A DNA stretch of 64,000 bases from positions 1,488,001 to 1,552,000 of the forward strand of contig NZ_JACMIA010000001.1 in the NCBI RefSeq assembly GCF_014252955.1, written 5' to 3'. Source of the DNA: Stappia sp. 28M-7. GTDB taxonomy: Bacteria > Pseudomonadota > Alphaproteobacteria > Rhizobiales > Stappiaceae. Positions 1 through 9,077 of this stretch are shown here, one piece after another (the stretch's first letter is position 1; every line of letters starts with the position of its first letter). Under the pieces are notes generated by a model that saw nothing but the letters and a program-made list of their open reading frames with translations, was not told the origin of the DNA and made no database searches. A program made the position numbers and the translations under genes.

Positions 1-412
1 GCTCCGGCGCCAGCGTGCGGGCGAGCGCCGCCCGGCGCTTCTCGCCGCCCGACAGCCGTCCCGGCTCCTCGCGGCCGGTCAGGCCGAGCACGTCCAGAAG
101 GTATTGCGCACGGTACGGGTCGTCCCCCGGCGCCAGCCCGCCGCTCGCATAGTCGAGCACGGTGGCATAGGCGGACAGGTCCGGCTCCTGCGGCAGGTAG
201 CGGATCGTTCGCCCCGGCTGCACGAAGCGCTCGCCGTGATCGGCCTCCACCAGCCCGGCGGCGATCTTCAGCAGCGTCGACTTGCCCGAGCCGTTGCGAC
301 CGACGAGGCCGATGCGATCGCCCTCGCCGACCTGCAGCTCGGCCGAGGTGAGGAGCGGCGTGCCGCCGAAGGTCAGGGCGATGTCGCGAAGATGGAGAAG
401 GGGAGGGGCCAT
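1..412 (-). CDS. ABC-F family ATPase, Uup-like (N-terminal part)
   Basis: The first 137 codons of an ABC ATPase run off the left edge; ATG is the complement of 410-412. Seen: Walker A GRNGSGKST near residue 40, a Q-loop-like LPQEPDLSAY segment, and the signature LSGGEKRRAALAR near residue 125. There are no membrane segments. The strongly basic signature followed directly by the next helix is typical of ABC-F proteins, cytosolic paired-ATPase factors acting on ribosomes or DNA rather than transporters. Uup is the closest recognised member, but the linker and second ATPase domain lie outside the window, so EttA-type or other ABC-F members are not excluded. Confidence 0.8.
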   Translation of the reverse strand, partial: MAPPLLHLRDIALTFGGTPLLTSAELQVGEGDRIGLVGRNGSGKSTLLKIAAGLVEADHGERFVQPGRTIRYLPQEPDLSAYATVLDYASGGLAPGDDPYRAQYLLDVLGLTGREEPGRLSGGEKRRAALARTLAPE

Positions 413-528
413 GTGCGTCCGGGTCGGGGTTGTGTCGGAAAATCGGTATGGGCGCGCGTCAGCGACCTGCGGCCGCGCTGCGTCAACTGCTGCGCGGCTC
501 GGCACCGTCCTAGGACGGAAAGCCTGTC

Positions 529-1269
529 TCAGTCCAGAGCCTTCACCCGGGTCAGCAGGGCGCGGGTCAGTGCCATCAGCTTGCGCATCTCCTCGCGCGC
601 CCGCTCCGGCTCGCGCGCCTCGACGGCGTCCAGCACGCGGGCATGCTGGCCGAGCGCGATTGGGTCGCTGACGCCCGGATCGGAGCTGATGCGGATCGAG
701 GCCCGCAGCGCGTTCTCGATGCAGGCGCCGAGGCCGGACAGCAGCGCGTTGCCGCCGGCCGCCAGCAGCAGCCGGTGAAAGCGCACATCCGCGTCCTGGG
801 TCGCCGGTGTGCGGTTGCCGTCGGCGATGCCCATGGCGTCCAGCGCCTCGCGCATGGCGGCGATGGTCTCGGCGTCGGCGTTCTGCGCGGCAAGGGCCGC
901 GGCCTCCGGCTCCACCATCTCGCGGATGGCGACCAGCTCGGCCAGCAGCTGGCTCTGCGGCACCACCTTCTGCCGCCAGGCCAGCATCTGGTCGTCGAGG
1001 AAGTTCCAATGGACTTCCGGGCGCACGCTGGTGCCGTGCTTGGGCCGCGAGGTGATCAGCCCCTTGCCGACCAGGATCTGCAGCGCCTCGCGCAGGCAGG
1101 TGCGGCTGACGCCGAGGCTGCCCAGCAGTTCGGCTTCCGTCGGCAGGGTCGCGCCGGGCTGGTAGGTGCCGTCGAGAATGCGCAGGGCGAGCGTCTCCGC
1201 CACTGCCGACTTGAGGTTGCCGCGCATCGGCTGGGATGCGACCGGCAGGCTGGTCTTGTCTTTCTGCAT
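529..1269 (-). CDS. GntR-family regulator, FadR/FCD subfamily
   Basis: A 246-aa protein with a winged helix-turn-helix at about residues 20-85 (motifs LPTEAELLGSLGVSRTCLRE and then the wing, GTSVRP) and an all-helical FCD ligand-binding domain at about 100-235. FCD proteins bind small organic acids or sugar acids, often with a metal, and usually repress a neighbouring catabolic operon. No catabolic gene adjoins it: the divergent neighbour is an L,D-transpeptidase. Its target therefore cannot be named from context. The length is normal for the family and the ATG at 1269 gives a complete N-terminus. Confidence 0.9.
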   Translation of the reverse strand: MQKDKTSLPVASQPMRGNLKSAVAETLALRILDGTYQPGATLPTEAELLGSLGVSRTCLREALQILVGKGLITSRPKHGTSVRPEVHWNFLDDQMLAWRQKVVPQSQLLAELVAIREMVEPEAAALAAQNADAETIAAMREALDAMGIADGNRTPATQDADVRFHRLLLAAGGNALLSGLGACIENALRASIRISSDPGVSDPIALGQHARVLDAVEAREPERAREEMRKLMALTRALLTRVKALD

Positions 1270-1366
1270 TGTCCCGGTGGGGCTTGTGCTTCGCCGTCTA
1301 TGCCTTCGGCTATTGCACCGGCCAAATCAAGAGAAAGCGCCGAATTTGGTCGCAGGAGGGTACTAA

Positions 1367-1382
1367 CCCGTATGCCGACGGG
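1367..1382. promoter_or_regulatory. inverted repeat between two divergent genes, possible operator
   Basis: CCCGT-6 nt-ACGGG lies in the 243-bp gap between the GntR gene and the divergent L,D-transpeptidase gene. Position suggests an operator, but the arms are only 5 bp in GC-rich DNA, so chance is a real alternative. Confidence 0.25.
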
Positions 1383-1512
1383 CATTCTCGCGCGAATTTT
1401 ATCGAATCTTGGCGCTGCGTTGCGCGCCTGCACTCGCGCGCGGCACGCTGATCGGATATTGAGGCGATAGCATCGCGAGGGGGCAAGGCGAGGCACCAGA
1501 CGGGAGCATGGA

Positions 1513-2274
1513 TTGACCAGCATGGACGCCGATACCAAAGACATTCGCCAGATCGCTAGCGCGGCCGAAGGGCCGCTGCGGCTCAGCCGGCGTGCACTCA
1601 TCATCGGCGCCCCGCTGGTGCTGGCGGCCTGCCAGAGCTCGGGCATCGCCACCACCGGTGCCGCCGTCACGCCGGCGGTCGTCAAGGGTCCGCCGCTGCC
1701 GGGCGAGGATTTCGACTACGCCTCGGCCTATGCGGCGGTGACCGACTACGACTTCAAGGTTCCTGCGCTCCCCTACAAGAAGTTCGATCGCAAGTACTGG
1801 CGCCAGGTCGTCGATTACGACAGCCGCCATCCGGCCGGCACCATCATCGTCGACCCTTACGGCAAGTTCCTGTACTGGACGTTGCCGGGCGGCAAGGCGC
1901 TGCGCTACGGCATCGGTGTCGGCAAGGCCGGCTTCGCCTGGTCGGGCGATGCCAAGGTCCGCGTCAAGCGCGTGTGGCCGCTCTGGCGCCCTCCTCGGGA
2001 GATGATCGCCCGCAACCCGCAGCTCGAGAAGTACTGGAAGGACGGCTATCCGCGCGGACCGCAGAACCCGCTCGGCGCGCGCGCCCTCGACCTGTGGCAG
2101 GGCAGCGTCGACACGCTGTACCGCATCCACGGCACCAAGGAGCCGAACAGCATCGGCCGCAGCGTGTCGTCGGGCTGTATCCGCATGTGGAACCAGGACA
2201 TCATGGACCTGTTCGAGCGGGTGCCGACCCACACCAATGTCGTCGTTCTGGGCAAGCCTTCGGCGAGTTCCTGA
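1513..2274 (+). CDS. L,D-transpeptidase (YkuD domain), exported lipoprotein
   Basis: A 253-aa YkuD-domain protein. The catalytic motif is visible near the C-terminus: HGTKEPNSIG, 3 residues, then SSGCIRMWN with the nucleophile Cys. These enzymes make 3-3 cross-links in peptidoglycan or anchor proteins to it, working in the periplasm. The N-terminus has a twin-arginine-like stretch (LSRRALIIGAPLVLAACQ) ending in a lipobox LAAC, so it is probably exported by Tat and lipidated. The TTG at 1513 has GGGAG 6 nt upstream; the ATG at 1522 is an alternative with a poorly placed SD. It is monocistronic and converges with the malonate regulator. Confidence 0.9.
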   Translation: MTSMDADTKDIRQIASAAEGPLRLSRRALIIGAPLVLAACQSSGIATTGAAVTPAVVKGPPLPGEDFDYASAYAAVTDYDFKVPALPYKKFDRKYWRQVVDYDSRHPAGTIIVDPYGKFLYWTLPGGKALRYGIGVGKAGFAWSGDAKVRVKRVWPLWRPPREMIARNPQLEKYWKDGYPRGPQNPLGARALDLWQGSVDTLYRIHGTKEPNSIGRSVSSGCIRMWNQDIMDLFERVPTHTNVVVLGKPSASS

Positions 2275-2280
2275 TCGGCC

Positions 2281-2994
2281 TCAGATTTTGAGCCGGCGCG
2301 CCTGTGCCGGCTCCACCCGGGCGAGCGAGGCGACGAAGTCGTTGAACCGCTCGCCCTGGATCAGGATATGCGAGCGCAGCGCCGCTTCCGCCTTGCGGTC
2401 GTCGCCTGCCACGATCGCGTCGACGATCTCCTTGTGCTCGCTCAGCGAATTCCCCACACGGTTTCGCACTCTCAGCTGAAGACGCCGATAGGGCTTGAGC
2501 CGGTTCTGCAGCGCTCTTGCCTGATCGGCGAGGAAGCCGTTGCCGCTGCCGCGATAGATCGTGTCGTGGAACGTCTCGTTGGCGTAGAAATAGGCGTCCG
2601 GCTCGCCGGCATCGGCCGCCGCCGTGCAGGCCTCGTGCGCGGCCAGCAGGTCCGCGTGCTCGCCCGCCGTCATCCGCCGGCAGGCCAGCCTTGCGCACAT
2701 CGCCTCCAGCTCCGCCATCACCTCGAACATCTCGATCAGGCGGGAGACGCCGATCTCCTGCACGAAGGCGCCGCGCCGGGGACGGATCTCCACCAGCCCG
2801 GATGCCGACAGCTCGATCAATGCTTCGCGGATCGGCGTGCGCGAGACGTTGAAGCGCTTGGCCAGCGACACCTCGTCGAGCCGCGTTCCGGGCGCGAAGA
2901 CGCCGGTGGCGATGTCGTATTCCAGCGCTTCACGCAGGATCTGGGCGGTGCGAAGAGCTGGCTTGTGTGGGGTCGGCGAGGCATCCATGCGCAC
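2281..2994 (-). CDS. matR: GntR/FCD regulator of the malonate operon
   Basis: A 237-aa GntR regulator with an N-terminal winged helix (about 15-80; SLAKRFNVSRTPIREALIEL) and an FCD domain (about 95-225). It is divergent from matPQMAB, and the intergenic region holds a perfect TTGTATACAA palindrome. The family knowledge used is that rhizobial MatR/GtrA regulators are FCD-GntR repressors of malonate uptake and metabolism genes. Assignment as malonate regulator rests on this context rather than on ligand residues. ATG 2994 is used; ATG 2988 is a possible alternative start. Confidence 0.85.
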   Translation of the reverse strand: MRMDASPTPHKPALRTAQILREALEYDIATGVFAPGTRLDEVSLAKRFNVSRTPIREALIELSASGLVEIRPRRGAFVQEIGVSRLIEMFEVMAELEAMCARLACRRMTAGEHADLLAAHEACTAAADAGEPDAYFYANETFHDTIYRGSGNGFLADQARALQNRLKPYRRLQLRVRNRVGNSLSEHKEIVDAIVAGDDRKAEAALRSHILIQGERFNDFVASLARVEPAQARRLKI

Positions 2995-3016
2995 ATTTTA
3001 TGCAAGCCCCGCTCCC

Positions 3017-3026
3017 TTGTATACAA
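3017..3026. promoter_or_regulatory. TTGTATACAA operator for the malonate GntR regulator
   Basis: A perfect 10-bp palindrome in the 169-bp region between the GntR gene (starts 2994) and matP (starts 3164). My recollection is that this same sequence was described as the MatR operator in Rhizobium; I cannot check that here. A TTGACT hexamer at 3033-3038 just downstream could be the -35 of the mat promoter, which would place the operator next to RNA polymerase. Confidence 0.7.
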
Positions 3027-3163
3027 AAACCGTTGACTTGAATGCATGCCCCGTGGTCACCTTCGGTCGAGACGGGCTGCCCCAGGGAAGAGGGGGGCGG
3101 TTATCGTCCGCACATGCAAGCCGGTGGCCGCGAACATGGCCGGCCGGCACTGGGAGGAAACCA

Positions 3164-4168
3164 ATGTTCAAGTCATTCACGAGGGCCGCTCTCGGCCTGA
3201 CCACCGCCCTTGCTCTCGCCGTGCCGGCCGCGCATGCCGCCGACGTCGTGCTCAAGGCCTCGCACCAGTGGCCGGGCGGCAAGGGCGACGTTCGCGACGA
3301 GATGGTCCAGATCCTTGCCCGCGAGGTCGCCAAGGCCAATGTCGGCGTCGAGATCAAGGTCTATCCCGGCCAGTCGCTGTTCAAGGCGAACGAGCAGTGG
3401 GGCGCCATGACCAAGGGCCAGCTCGACATCTCCGCCTTCCCGCTGGACTACGCCTCGGGCCGCCATCCGCAGTTCTCTGCGACCCTGATGCCGGGCCTGG
3501 TGCGCAACCATGACCGCGCCGGCCGCCTCAACACCTCGCCCTTCATGGACGACATCAAGAAGATCGTGAACGATGCCGGCGTCGTCGTCATCGCCGATGC
3601 GTGGCTGGCCGGCGGCTTCGCCTCCAAGAAGCAGTGCATCACCTCGCCCGACACGATGCAGGGTCAGGTGACCCGTGCGGCGGGACCGGCCTTCGAGCAG
3701 ATGCTGGTGGGAGCGGGTGCCTCGATTTCCTCGATGCCGTCCTCGGAGATCTATACCGGCCTGCAGACCGGCGTGCTCGACGCGGCCAACACCTCGTCCG
3801 GCTCGTTCGTGTCCTATCGCCTCTATGAGCAGACCACCTGCCTGACCGCGCCGGGCGCCAACGCCCTGTGGTTCATGTACGAGCCGATCCTCATGTCCAA
3901 GCGCAGCTGGGACAAGTTGTCGAAGGAGCAGCAGGACGCTCTCATGGCGGCCGGCAAGGTGGCCCAGGACTACTTCGCGGCCGAGGCCAAGGGGCTCGAC
4001 GACAAGATGATCAAGGCGTTCAAGGATGCCGGCGTCGAGGTCGTGGAGATGTCGCCCGAGAACTATGACGCCTGGCTCGCGATCGCCAAGGAGACTTCCT
4101 ACAAGAACTTCTCCGAGAACGTGCCCGGCGGCGAGGACCTGATCGCCAAGGCTCTGGCTGTCGAGTGA
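3164..4168 (+). CDS. matP: TRAP transporter solute-binding protein, malonate type
   Basis: A 334-aa DctP-family periplasmic receptor. A Sec signal peptide is clear (MFKSFTRAALGLTTALALAV, cleavage after AHA near residue 23), followed by the extracytoplasmic domain with the family pattern around NEQWGAMTKGQLDISAF and GLQTGVLDAANTS. The start is fixed by GGGAGGAAA at 3152-3160; the longer upstream open frame lacks a start with an SD. It captures the substrate for the matQ/matM permease encoded next. Malonate as substrate is inferred from the downstream matA and matB. Confidence 0.92.
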   Translation: MFKSFTRAALGLTTALALAVPAAHAADVVLKASHQWPGGKGDVRDEMVQILAREVAKANVGVEIKVYPGQSLFKANEQWGAMTKGQLDISAFPLDYASGRHPQFSATLMPGLVRNHDRAGRLNTSPFMDDIKKIVNDAGVVVIADAWLAGGFASKKQCITSPDTMQGQVTRAAGPAFEQMLVGAGASISSMPSSEIYTGLQTGVLDAANTSSGSFVSYRLYEQTTCLTAPGANALWFMYEPILMSKRSWDKLSKEQQDALMAAGKVAQDYFAAEAKGLDDKMIKAFKDAGVEVVEMSPENYDAWLAIAKETSYKNFSENVPGGEDLIAKALAVE

Positions 4169-4177
4169 TCGCGGTTT

Positions 4178-4200
4178 GCCGGCGGCAACAGACCGCCGGC
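4178..4200 (+). terminator. stem-loop after matP (attenuator or mRNA stabiliser)
   Basis: A perfect 8-bp stem GCCGGCGG/CCGCCGGC with a 7-nt loop, 10 nt past the matP stop and without a U-run. Such hairpins commonly hold binding-protein mRNA at higher levels than the permease mRNA. Confidence 0.55.
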
Positions 4201-4334
4201 ATTCGCCCTGCGCGGGGCCGGCACGGCCGGTCCCGCAACATCCAACACCTGCGCTTGCCGTTGCCGCCGGCCGACCTGCCGGCCGGGGAGGGGCTTTGCC
4301 CGGCGGGCGCCGATGCAACCGGAACCAAAAGGCG

Positions 4335-4820
4335 ATGTCCTTCTACATAACCGCGGTCTCGGCCGTGTCGCGCTTCTTCGGGCTGATCGCGATGGTGCTG
4401 ACGGGAAGCGCCGCGCTGGTCGTCACGCACATGGTCATCGTGCGCTATTTTCTCGGAGGCTCGACCGTCTGGCAGACCGAATTCGTCATCTATGCGCTGG
4501 TCGCCGCCACCTTCCTCGGCTCGCCTTACGTGCTGCTTAACAAGGGCCACGTGAACGTCGACCTGCTGCAGCTGCGTGCCGCCCCCGTTCCGCGCCGGAT
4601 CATGCAGACCCTGTCGGCGCTGGCCGGCATCGCCTTCTGCGCCCTGCTGGCCTGGTCGGGCTGGATCTATTTCCACGAGGCCTGGTCCTACGGCTGGCGC
4701 ACCAGCACCGTGTGGGCGATCCCCTTGTGGATCCCGTTGTTGCCGCTGCCGGTCGGCGTCGGTCTGATGGTCCTGCAATACATCGCTGAAATCATGAAAA
4801 TCCACGGAGGTGCGCGATGA
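4335..4820 (+). CDS. matQ: TRAP transporter small permease (DctQ family)
   Basis: A 161-aa integral membrane protein with four predicted transmembrane helices, ending in a 4-nt ATGA overlap with the large permease gene, which implies coupled translation. The ATG at 4335 (MSFYITAVSAVSRFFG) gives the normal DctQ length; an in-frame extension back to 4176 would add a Pro/Arg/Gly-rich tail that is not protein-like. The small subunit docks on DctM and helps receive substrate from the binding protein. Confidence 0.9.
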   Translation: MSFYITAVSAVSRFFGLIAMVLTGSAALVVTHMVIVRYFLGGSTVWQTEFVIYALVAATFLGSPYVLLNKGHVNVDLLQLRAAPVPRRIMQTLSALAGIAFCALLAWSGWIYFHEAWSYGWRTSTVWAIPLWIPLLPLPVGVGLMVLQYIAEIMKIHGGAR

Positions 4821-6133
4821 CGCCCATGCTCTGGGGCGCCGGCGTCCTCGTCGCGCTGCTCGCGCTTCTCGCGGTCGGAACGCCGATCGCCTTCGCCCTC
4901 GGCCTCGTGTCGATCCTGGCCCTGATCCTCGCCGACGGCTGGGGCAGCGTGTCGATCCTCGGCGAGACCTTCTTCGGCGGCCTGGCCTCCTTCGGCCTGG
5001 TGTCGATCCCCATGTTCATCCTGATGGGTGCGGCCGTTGCGTCCTCGCCCGCCGGCAAGGACCTCTACGAGGCGCTCGACCGCTGGCTGAACCGGGTGCC
5101 CGGCGGCCTCGTCCTGTCAAATCTCGGCGCCTGCTCGATCTTCGCCGCCCTTTCCGGCTCGTCCCCGGCGACCTGCGCTGCCATCGGCAAGATGGGCATC
5201 CCGGAGATGACCAAGCGCGGCTATCCGAACGAGATCGCCGCCGGCTCCATCGCCGCCGGCGGTACGCTCGGCATCCTCATCCCGCCGTCGGTCACCATGA
5301 TCGTCTACGGCATCGCCACCGAGACCTCCATCGGCCGCCTGTTCCTGGCCGGTCTTCTGCCGGGCTTCATGCTCACGGTCCTGTTCATGGCCTGGACCAT
5401 CTACGACTGCCGCCGTCGCGGCGTCGGGCTCGACATGCTCGGCCGCCGCTTCTCCTTCCGCGAGCGCCTCGAGGTGCTGCCGCGCGTGCTGCCCTTCCTC
5501 GGCATCATCGCGGCGATCCTCTACGTGCTCTATGGCGGCGTCGCCACCCCGTCGGAGGCCGCCGGCGTCGGCGCGCTGTTCTGCCTCATCTTCGTGGCCG
5601 TGATCTACCGGCTGTGGAAGCTTTCGCTCTACAGCTCGCTGTTCCGCGACACGCTGAAGGAAAGCGTCATGATCATGATGATCATCGGCGCCTCGGAGCT
5701 GTTCTCCTTCGCCCTGTCCTCGCTCTTCATCACCCAGACCATCGCCGAGTGGATCTCCCTGCTCGACGTCAACAAGTGGGTGCTGATGGCGATCATCAAC
5801 GCCTTCCTGCTGTTCGCCGGCTTCTTCCTGCCGCCGGTGGCGGTGATCCTGATGACGGCGCCGATCCTGCTGCCGATCATCATCCAGGCGGGCTTCGATC
5901 CCTACTGGTTCGCGGTCATCCTCACCATCAACATGGAGATCGGGCTGATCACCCCGCCGGTGGGCTTGAACCTCTATGTCATCAATGGCATAGCGCCCAA
6001 CATCACCCTGGGCGAGATCCTGCGTGGATCGCTCCCCTATGTCGGGTGCATGGTTGTCGGTATCGTCTTGCTGTGCCTGATGCCGGAGATCGCGCTCTGG
6101 CTGCCTAACCTCCTGATGGGACCCGCCCTATGA
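4817..6133 (+). CDS. matM: TRAP transporter large permease (DctM family)
   Basis: A 438-aa polytopic protein of the DctM/ion transporter superfamily, with about twelve hydrophobic segments. Family signatures include GGTLGILIPPSVTMIVYG and ITPPVGLNLYVING. It carries out Na+-driven uptake with matP and matQ. It overlaps the preceding gene by ATGA (4817-4820) and the following malonyl-CoA decarboxylase gene by ATGA (6130-6133), so the operon is translationally coupled. Confidence 0.93.
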   Translation: MTPMLWGAGVLVALLALLAVGTPIAFALGLVSILALILADGWGSVSILGETFFGGLASFGLVSIPMFILMGAAVASSPAGKDLYEALDRWLNRVPGGLVLSNLGACSIFAALSGSSPATCAAIGKMGIPEMTKRGYPNEIAAGSIAAGGTLGILIPPSVTMIVYGIATETSIGRLFLAGLLPGFMLTVLFMAWTIYDCRRRGVGLDMLGRRFSFRERLEVLPRVLPFLGIIAAILYVLYGGVATPSEAAGVGALFCLIFVAVIYRLWKLSLYSSLFRDTLKESVMIMMIIGASELFSFALSSLFITQTIAEWISLLDVNKWVLMAIINAFLLFAGFFLPPVAVILMTAPILLPIIIQAGFDPYWFAVILTINMEIGLITPPVGLNLYVINGIAPNITLGEILRGSLPYVGCMVVGIVLLCLMPEIALWLPNLLMGPAL

Positions 6134-7494
6134 GCAGCAGCAGCTTCTTCAACGACCTTCTCGCCTCCATCGCCGAGCAGGGCCGCCACTTCCTCGACCT
6201 TCGGCGGGACCGTCCGCCGAGCGGTCGGGCGCTCGGCGATCTGTGCGAGGCGCTGCTGTCGGGGCGCGGCGAGGCGTCCGGCGTCGCCCTGGCCAAGGAC
6301 GTGCTGGCGAGCTATGCGGCCCTGTCGCCGGAGGGGCGTGCCGAGTTCTTCGACGATCTCGCCGCCCGCTTCGGCCCGGACCGCGACAAGGTCGAGGAAG
6401 CTGCCCGCTCTGTGCTCGAGGACCCATTGGACGAGGCGCGCCTGCGCCGCCTGCACGCCGTCTCCGAGCCGCGCCGGCAGGAGCTGATCCGTCGGCTCAA
6501 CCTGGCGCCGGGCGGGACCTCCGCGCTGGTCGGCATGCGGCGTCAGCTGCTTGCGGGCCTGCGCGAGCATCCCGACTGGGCCAATGTCGACCGGGACTTC
6601 GAGCACCTGTTCTCCTCGTGGTTCAACAGGGGCTTTCTCGTGATGCGCCGGATCGACTGGTCGACCCCGGCGGTGATCCTGGAGCGGATCATCCGCTATG
6701 AGGCGGTGCACGAGATTCGCGACTGGGACGACCTGCGCCGGCGCATCGACGTGCCCGACCGGCGTCTTTACGCGTTCTTCCACCCCGCGCTCGTCGATGA
6801 TCCGCTGATCTTCGTCGAGGTGGCGCTCACCAAGGCGATCCCCGACGCGATCCCGCCGATCCTTGCCGAGCAGCGGACCGGTATCGACGCGGTCGAGGCC
6901 AACACGGCGGTCTTTTATTCCATCTCGAACTGCCAGGAGGGCCTGCGCGGCATTTCCTTCGGCAACTTCCTGATCAAGCAGGTGGTGGAGGAGCTGCGCC
7001 GCGACCTGCCCAACCTGAAGACCTTCGTCACCCTGTCGCCGGTGCCGGGTCTGCGCACCTGGCTCGGCAAGGCGCTGGCGGAGGAGGGCAATCCGGCCGT
7101 CTCGATCCTGACGCCGGAGCTGCGCGAACTGCTGGCAAACGGCGGCGGCGAGGCGCCGCTGCCGGAGGAGGCGCGCGAGCCCTTGCGGGCCCTTTGCGCC
7201 CATTACCTTGCCCGCGAGAAGCGCGGCGGCCGCAAGCCGCTCGATCCCGTCGCCCGCTTCCATCTGGGCAACGGCGCCCGGCTTGAGCGCATCAACTGGA
7301 ACGCCGATCCCTCGCGCAACGGCCTGCGCCAGTCCTTCGGCCTGATGGTCAACTATCTTTACGATCTCGGCGATATCGAGAAAAACCACGAGGCCTTCGA
7401 GGCTCAGGGGACGGTCGCTGCCGCCAGCTCCGTCATCCGTCTGCTGAAATCCGTCCCAGAACTCAGGACACAGACACCGGATCCCGTCGCATGA
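6130..7494 (+). CDS. matA: malonyl-CoA decarboxylase
   Basis: A 454-aa enzyme converting malonyl-CoA to acetyl-CoA and CO2. An N-terminal helical domain (about 1-185) is followed by a GNAT-fold catalytic domain. The residues expected at the active site are visible: Ser303 in TLSPVPGL, His379 in FHLGNGARLERINW, and Tyr409/Tyr411 in VNYLYDLGDIEKNH. The full family length is present. It sits between the TRAP permease and matB with ATGA overlaps on both sides, so uptake, activation and decarboxylation of malonate are made from one transcript. Confidence 0.95.
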   Translation: MSSSSFFNDLLASIAEQGRHFLDLRRDRPPSGRALGDLCEALLSGRGEASGVALAKDVLASYAALSPEGRAEFFDDLAARFGPDRDKVEEAARSVLEDPLDEARLRRLHAVSEPRRQELIRRLNLAPGGTSALVGMRRQLLAGLREHPDWANVDRDFEHLFSSWFNRGFLVMRRIDWSTPAVILERIIRYEAVHEIRDWDDLRRRIDVPDRRLYAFFHPALVDDPLIFVEVALTKAIPDAIPPILAEQRTGIDAVEANTAVFYSISNCQEGLRGISFGNFLIKQVVEELRRDLPNLKTFVTLSPVPGLRTWLGKALAEEGNPAVSILTPELRELLANGGGEAPLPEEAREPLRALCAHYLAREKRGGRKPLDPVARFHLGNGARLERINWNADPSRNGLRQSFGLMVNYLYDLGDIEKNHEAFEAQGTVAAASSVIRLLKSVPELRTQTPDPVA

Positions 7495-9008
7495 CGCAAG
7501 AAAACCATCTCTTCTCCCGTATCCGCGCCGCCATCCGCAACGAGCAGGCGCCCTTCATCGAAAAGCCCTCGGGAGAGGTCATCACCTATGGCGGGCTGCT
7601 GGCCCGCTCGGCCGCCTATGCCAATGCGCTCGTTGCCCTCGGCGTCAAGCCGGGCGACCGCGTCGCCGTGCAGGTGGAAAAGTCCGCCGATGCCCTGATG
7701 CTCTATCTCGGCACCGTGCGCGCCGGCGCCGTGTTCCTGCCGCTCAACACTGCCTATACCCCGGCGGAGATCGACTATTTCGTCGGCGACGCCGCTCCGG
7801 CCCTGCTGGTCTGCGATCCCGCTCGCAAGGACGCGCTTTCGCCCATCGCCGAAAAAGTCGGTGCGCGGGTCGAGACGCTGGATCCTGAGGGGCGCGGTAG
7901 CCTCAGCGATGCGGCGGATGCAGCCGCCACCGACTTCGACGACGTTGCCCGCGGCGCCGACGATCTTGCGGCCATCCTCTACACCTCCGGCACCACCGGG
8001 CGCTCCAAGGGCGCCATGCTCAGCCACGAGAACCTGACGTCCAACGCCTCGGTTCTCGTCGACTACTGGCACTACACCTCTAACGACGTGCTGCTGCATG
8101 CCCTGCCGATCTTCCACACGCATGGGCTCTTCGTCGCCACCAACGTGACGCTACTGGCCGGCGGATCGATGCTGTTCCTGCCGAAGTTCGATCTCGACGA
8201 GATCCTGCGCCTGATGCCGCGCGCCACCACCATGATGGGCGTGCCGACCTTCTATGCGCGCCTGCTCGGCACCGACCGCTTTACCCGCGAGCTCGCGGCC
8301 CACATGCGCCTGTTCGTCTCCGGCTCGGCGCCGCTCTCGGCCGAGGTGCACAAGGCGTTCAGCGCCCGCACCGGCCACGCCATTCTCGAGCGCTACGGCA
8401 TGACCGAGACCAACATGAACACCTCCAACCCCTATGACGGCGACCGCCGTCCGGGCACCGTCGGCTATCCGCTGCCGGGCGTGGAGCTGCGCATCGCCGA
8501 TCCGGACAGCGGCAAGGTGCTGGCCCAGGGCGAGGTCGGCGTCATCGAGGTCAAGGGCCCGAACGTTTTCAAGGGCTACTGGCAGATGCCGGAAAAGACC
8601 GCGTCGGAGTTCCGCACCGACGGCTTCTTCATCACCGGCGACATGGGGCTCATCGACGAGCGCGGCTACGTCTCCATCGTCGGCCGCGCCAAGGACCTGA
8701 TCATCTCCGGCGGCTTCAACGTCTATCCGGCCGAGGTCGAGGCAGCGATCGACGAGATCGAGGGCGTGGCGGAGAGTGCGGTGATCGGCGTGCCCCATGC
8801 GGATTTCGGCGAGGGTGTCGTCGCCGTGGTCGCCCCGCACAAGGGCGTTTCGCTCGATCCGGAGGCGGTGGTCGCCCCGCTCGCCGAGCGCCTTGCCCGC
8901 TTCAAGCAGCCGAAGAAGGTCTACGTGCTACCCGAGCTGCCGCGCAACACCATGGGCAAGATCCAGAAGAACGTCCTGCGCGACATGTACAAGGACACGT
9001 TCGCCTGA
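7491..9008 (+). CDS. matB: malonyl-CoA synthetase (AMP-forming)
   Basis: A 505-aa member of the acyl-adenylate-forming superfamily. The P-loop is YTSGTTGRSKGAML at about residue 165, the adenylate motif is ERYGMTETNMNTSNP, the hinge is GRAKDLIISGGFNVYPAEVE, and the C-terminal catalytic Lys is in TMGKIQKNVLRD. It makes malonyl-CoA from malonate, CoA and ATP, feeding matA. It is the last gene of the operon and is followed by a strong terminator. Confidence 0.94.
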   Translation: MTQENHLFSRIRAAIRNEQAPFIEKPSGEVITYGGLLARSAAYANALVALGVKPGDRVAVQVEKSADALMLYLGTVRAGAVFLPLNTAYTPAEIDYFVGDAAPALLVCDPARKDALSPIAEKVGARVETLDPEGRGSLSDAADAAATDFDDVARGADDLAAILYTSGTTGRSKGAMLSHENLTSNASVLVDYWHYTSNDVLLHALPIFHTHGLFVATNVTLLAGGSMLFLPKFDLDEILRLMPRATTMMGVPTFYARLLGTDRFTRELAAHMRLFVSGSAPLSAEVHKAFSARTGHAILERYGMTETNMNTSNPYDGDRRPGTVGYPLPGVELRIADPDSGKVLAQGEVGVIEVKGPNVFKGYWQMPEKTASEFRTDGFFITGDMGLIDERGYVSIVGRAKDLIISGGFNVYPAEVEAAIDEIEGVAESAVIGVPHADFGEGVVAVVAPHKGVSLDPEAVVAPLAERLARFKQPKKVYVLPELPRNTMGKIQKNVLRDMYKDTFA

Positions 9009-9032
9009 CGGATCGGTCTTGCGGATAAGCTC

Positions 9033-9070
9033 AAAGGGCCGGCGGTGCGTCTTGCACCGCCGGCCTTTTG
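9033..9070. terminator. bidirectional intrinsic terminator, end of mat operon
   Basis: A 12-bp perfect stem (9037-9048 with 9054-9065), 5-nt loop, flanked by AAAG on the left and TTTT on the right. It sits between the convergent matB and rhodanese genes and should stop both transcripts. Confidence 0.9.
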
Positions 9071-9077
9071 CGTTTCG

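Noticed and set aside
4810-6108. 432-aa plus-strand frame overlapping matM
   Set aside because: Shadow frame; sequence is Arg/His-rich and lacks the membrane helices seen in the matM frame.
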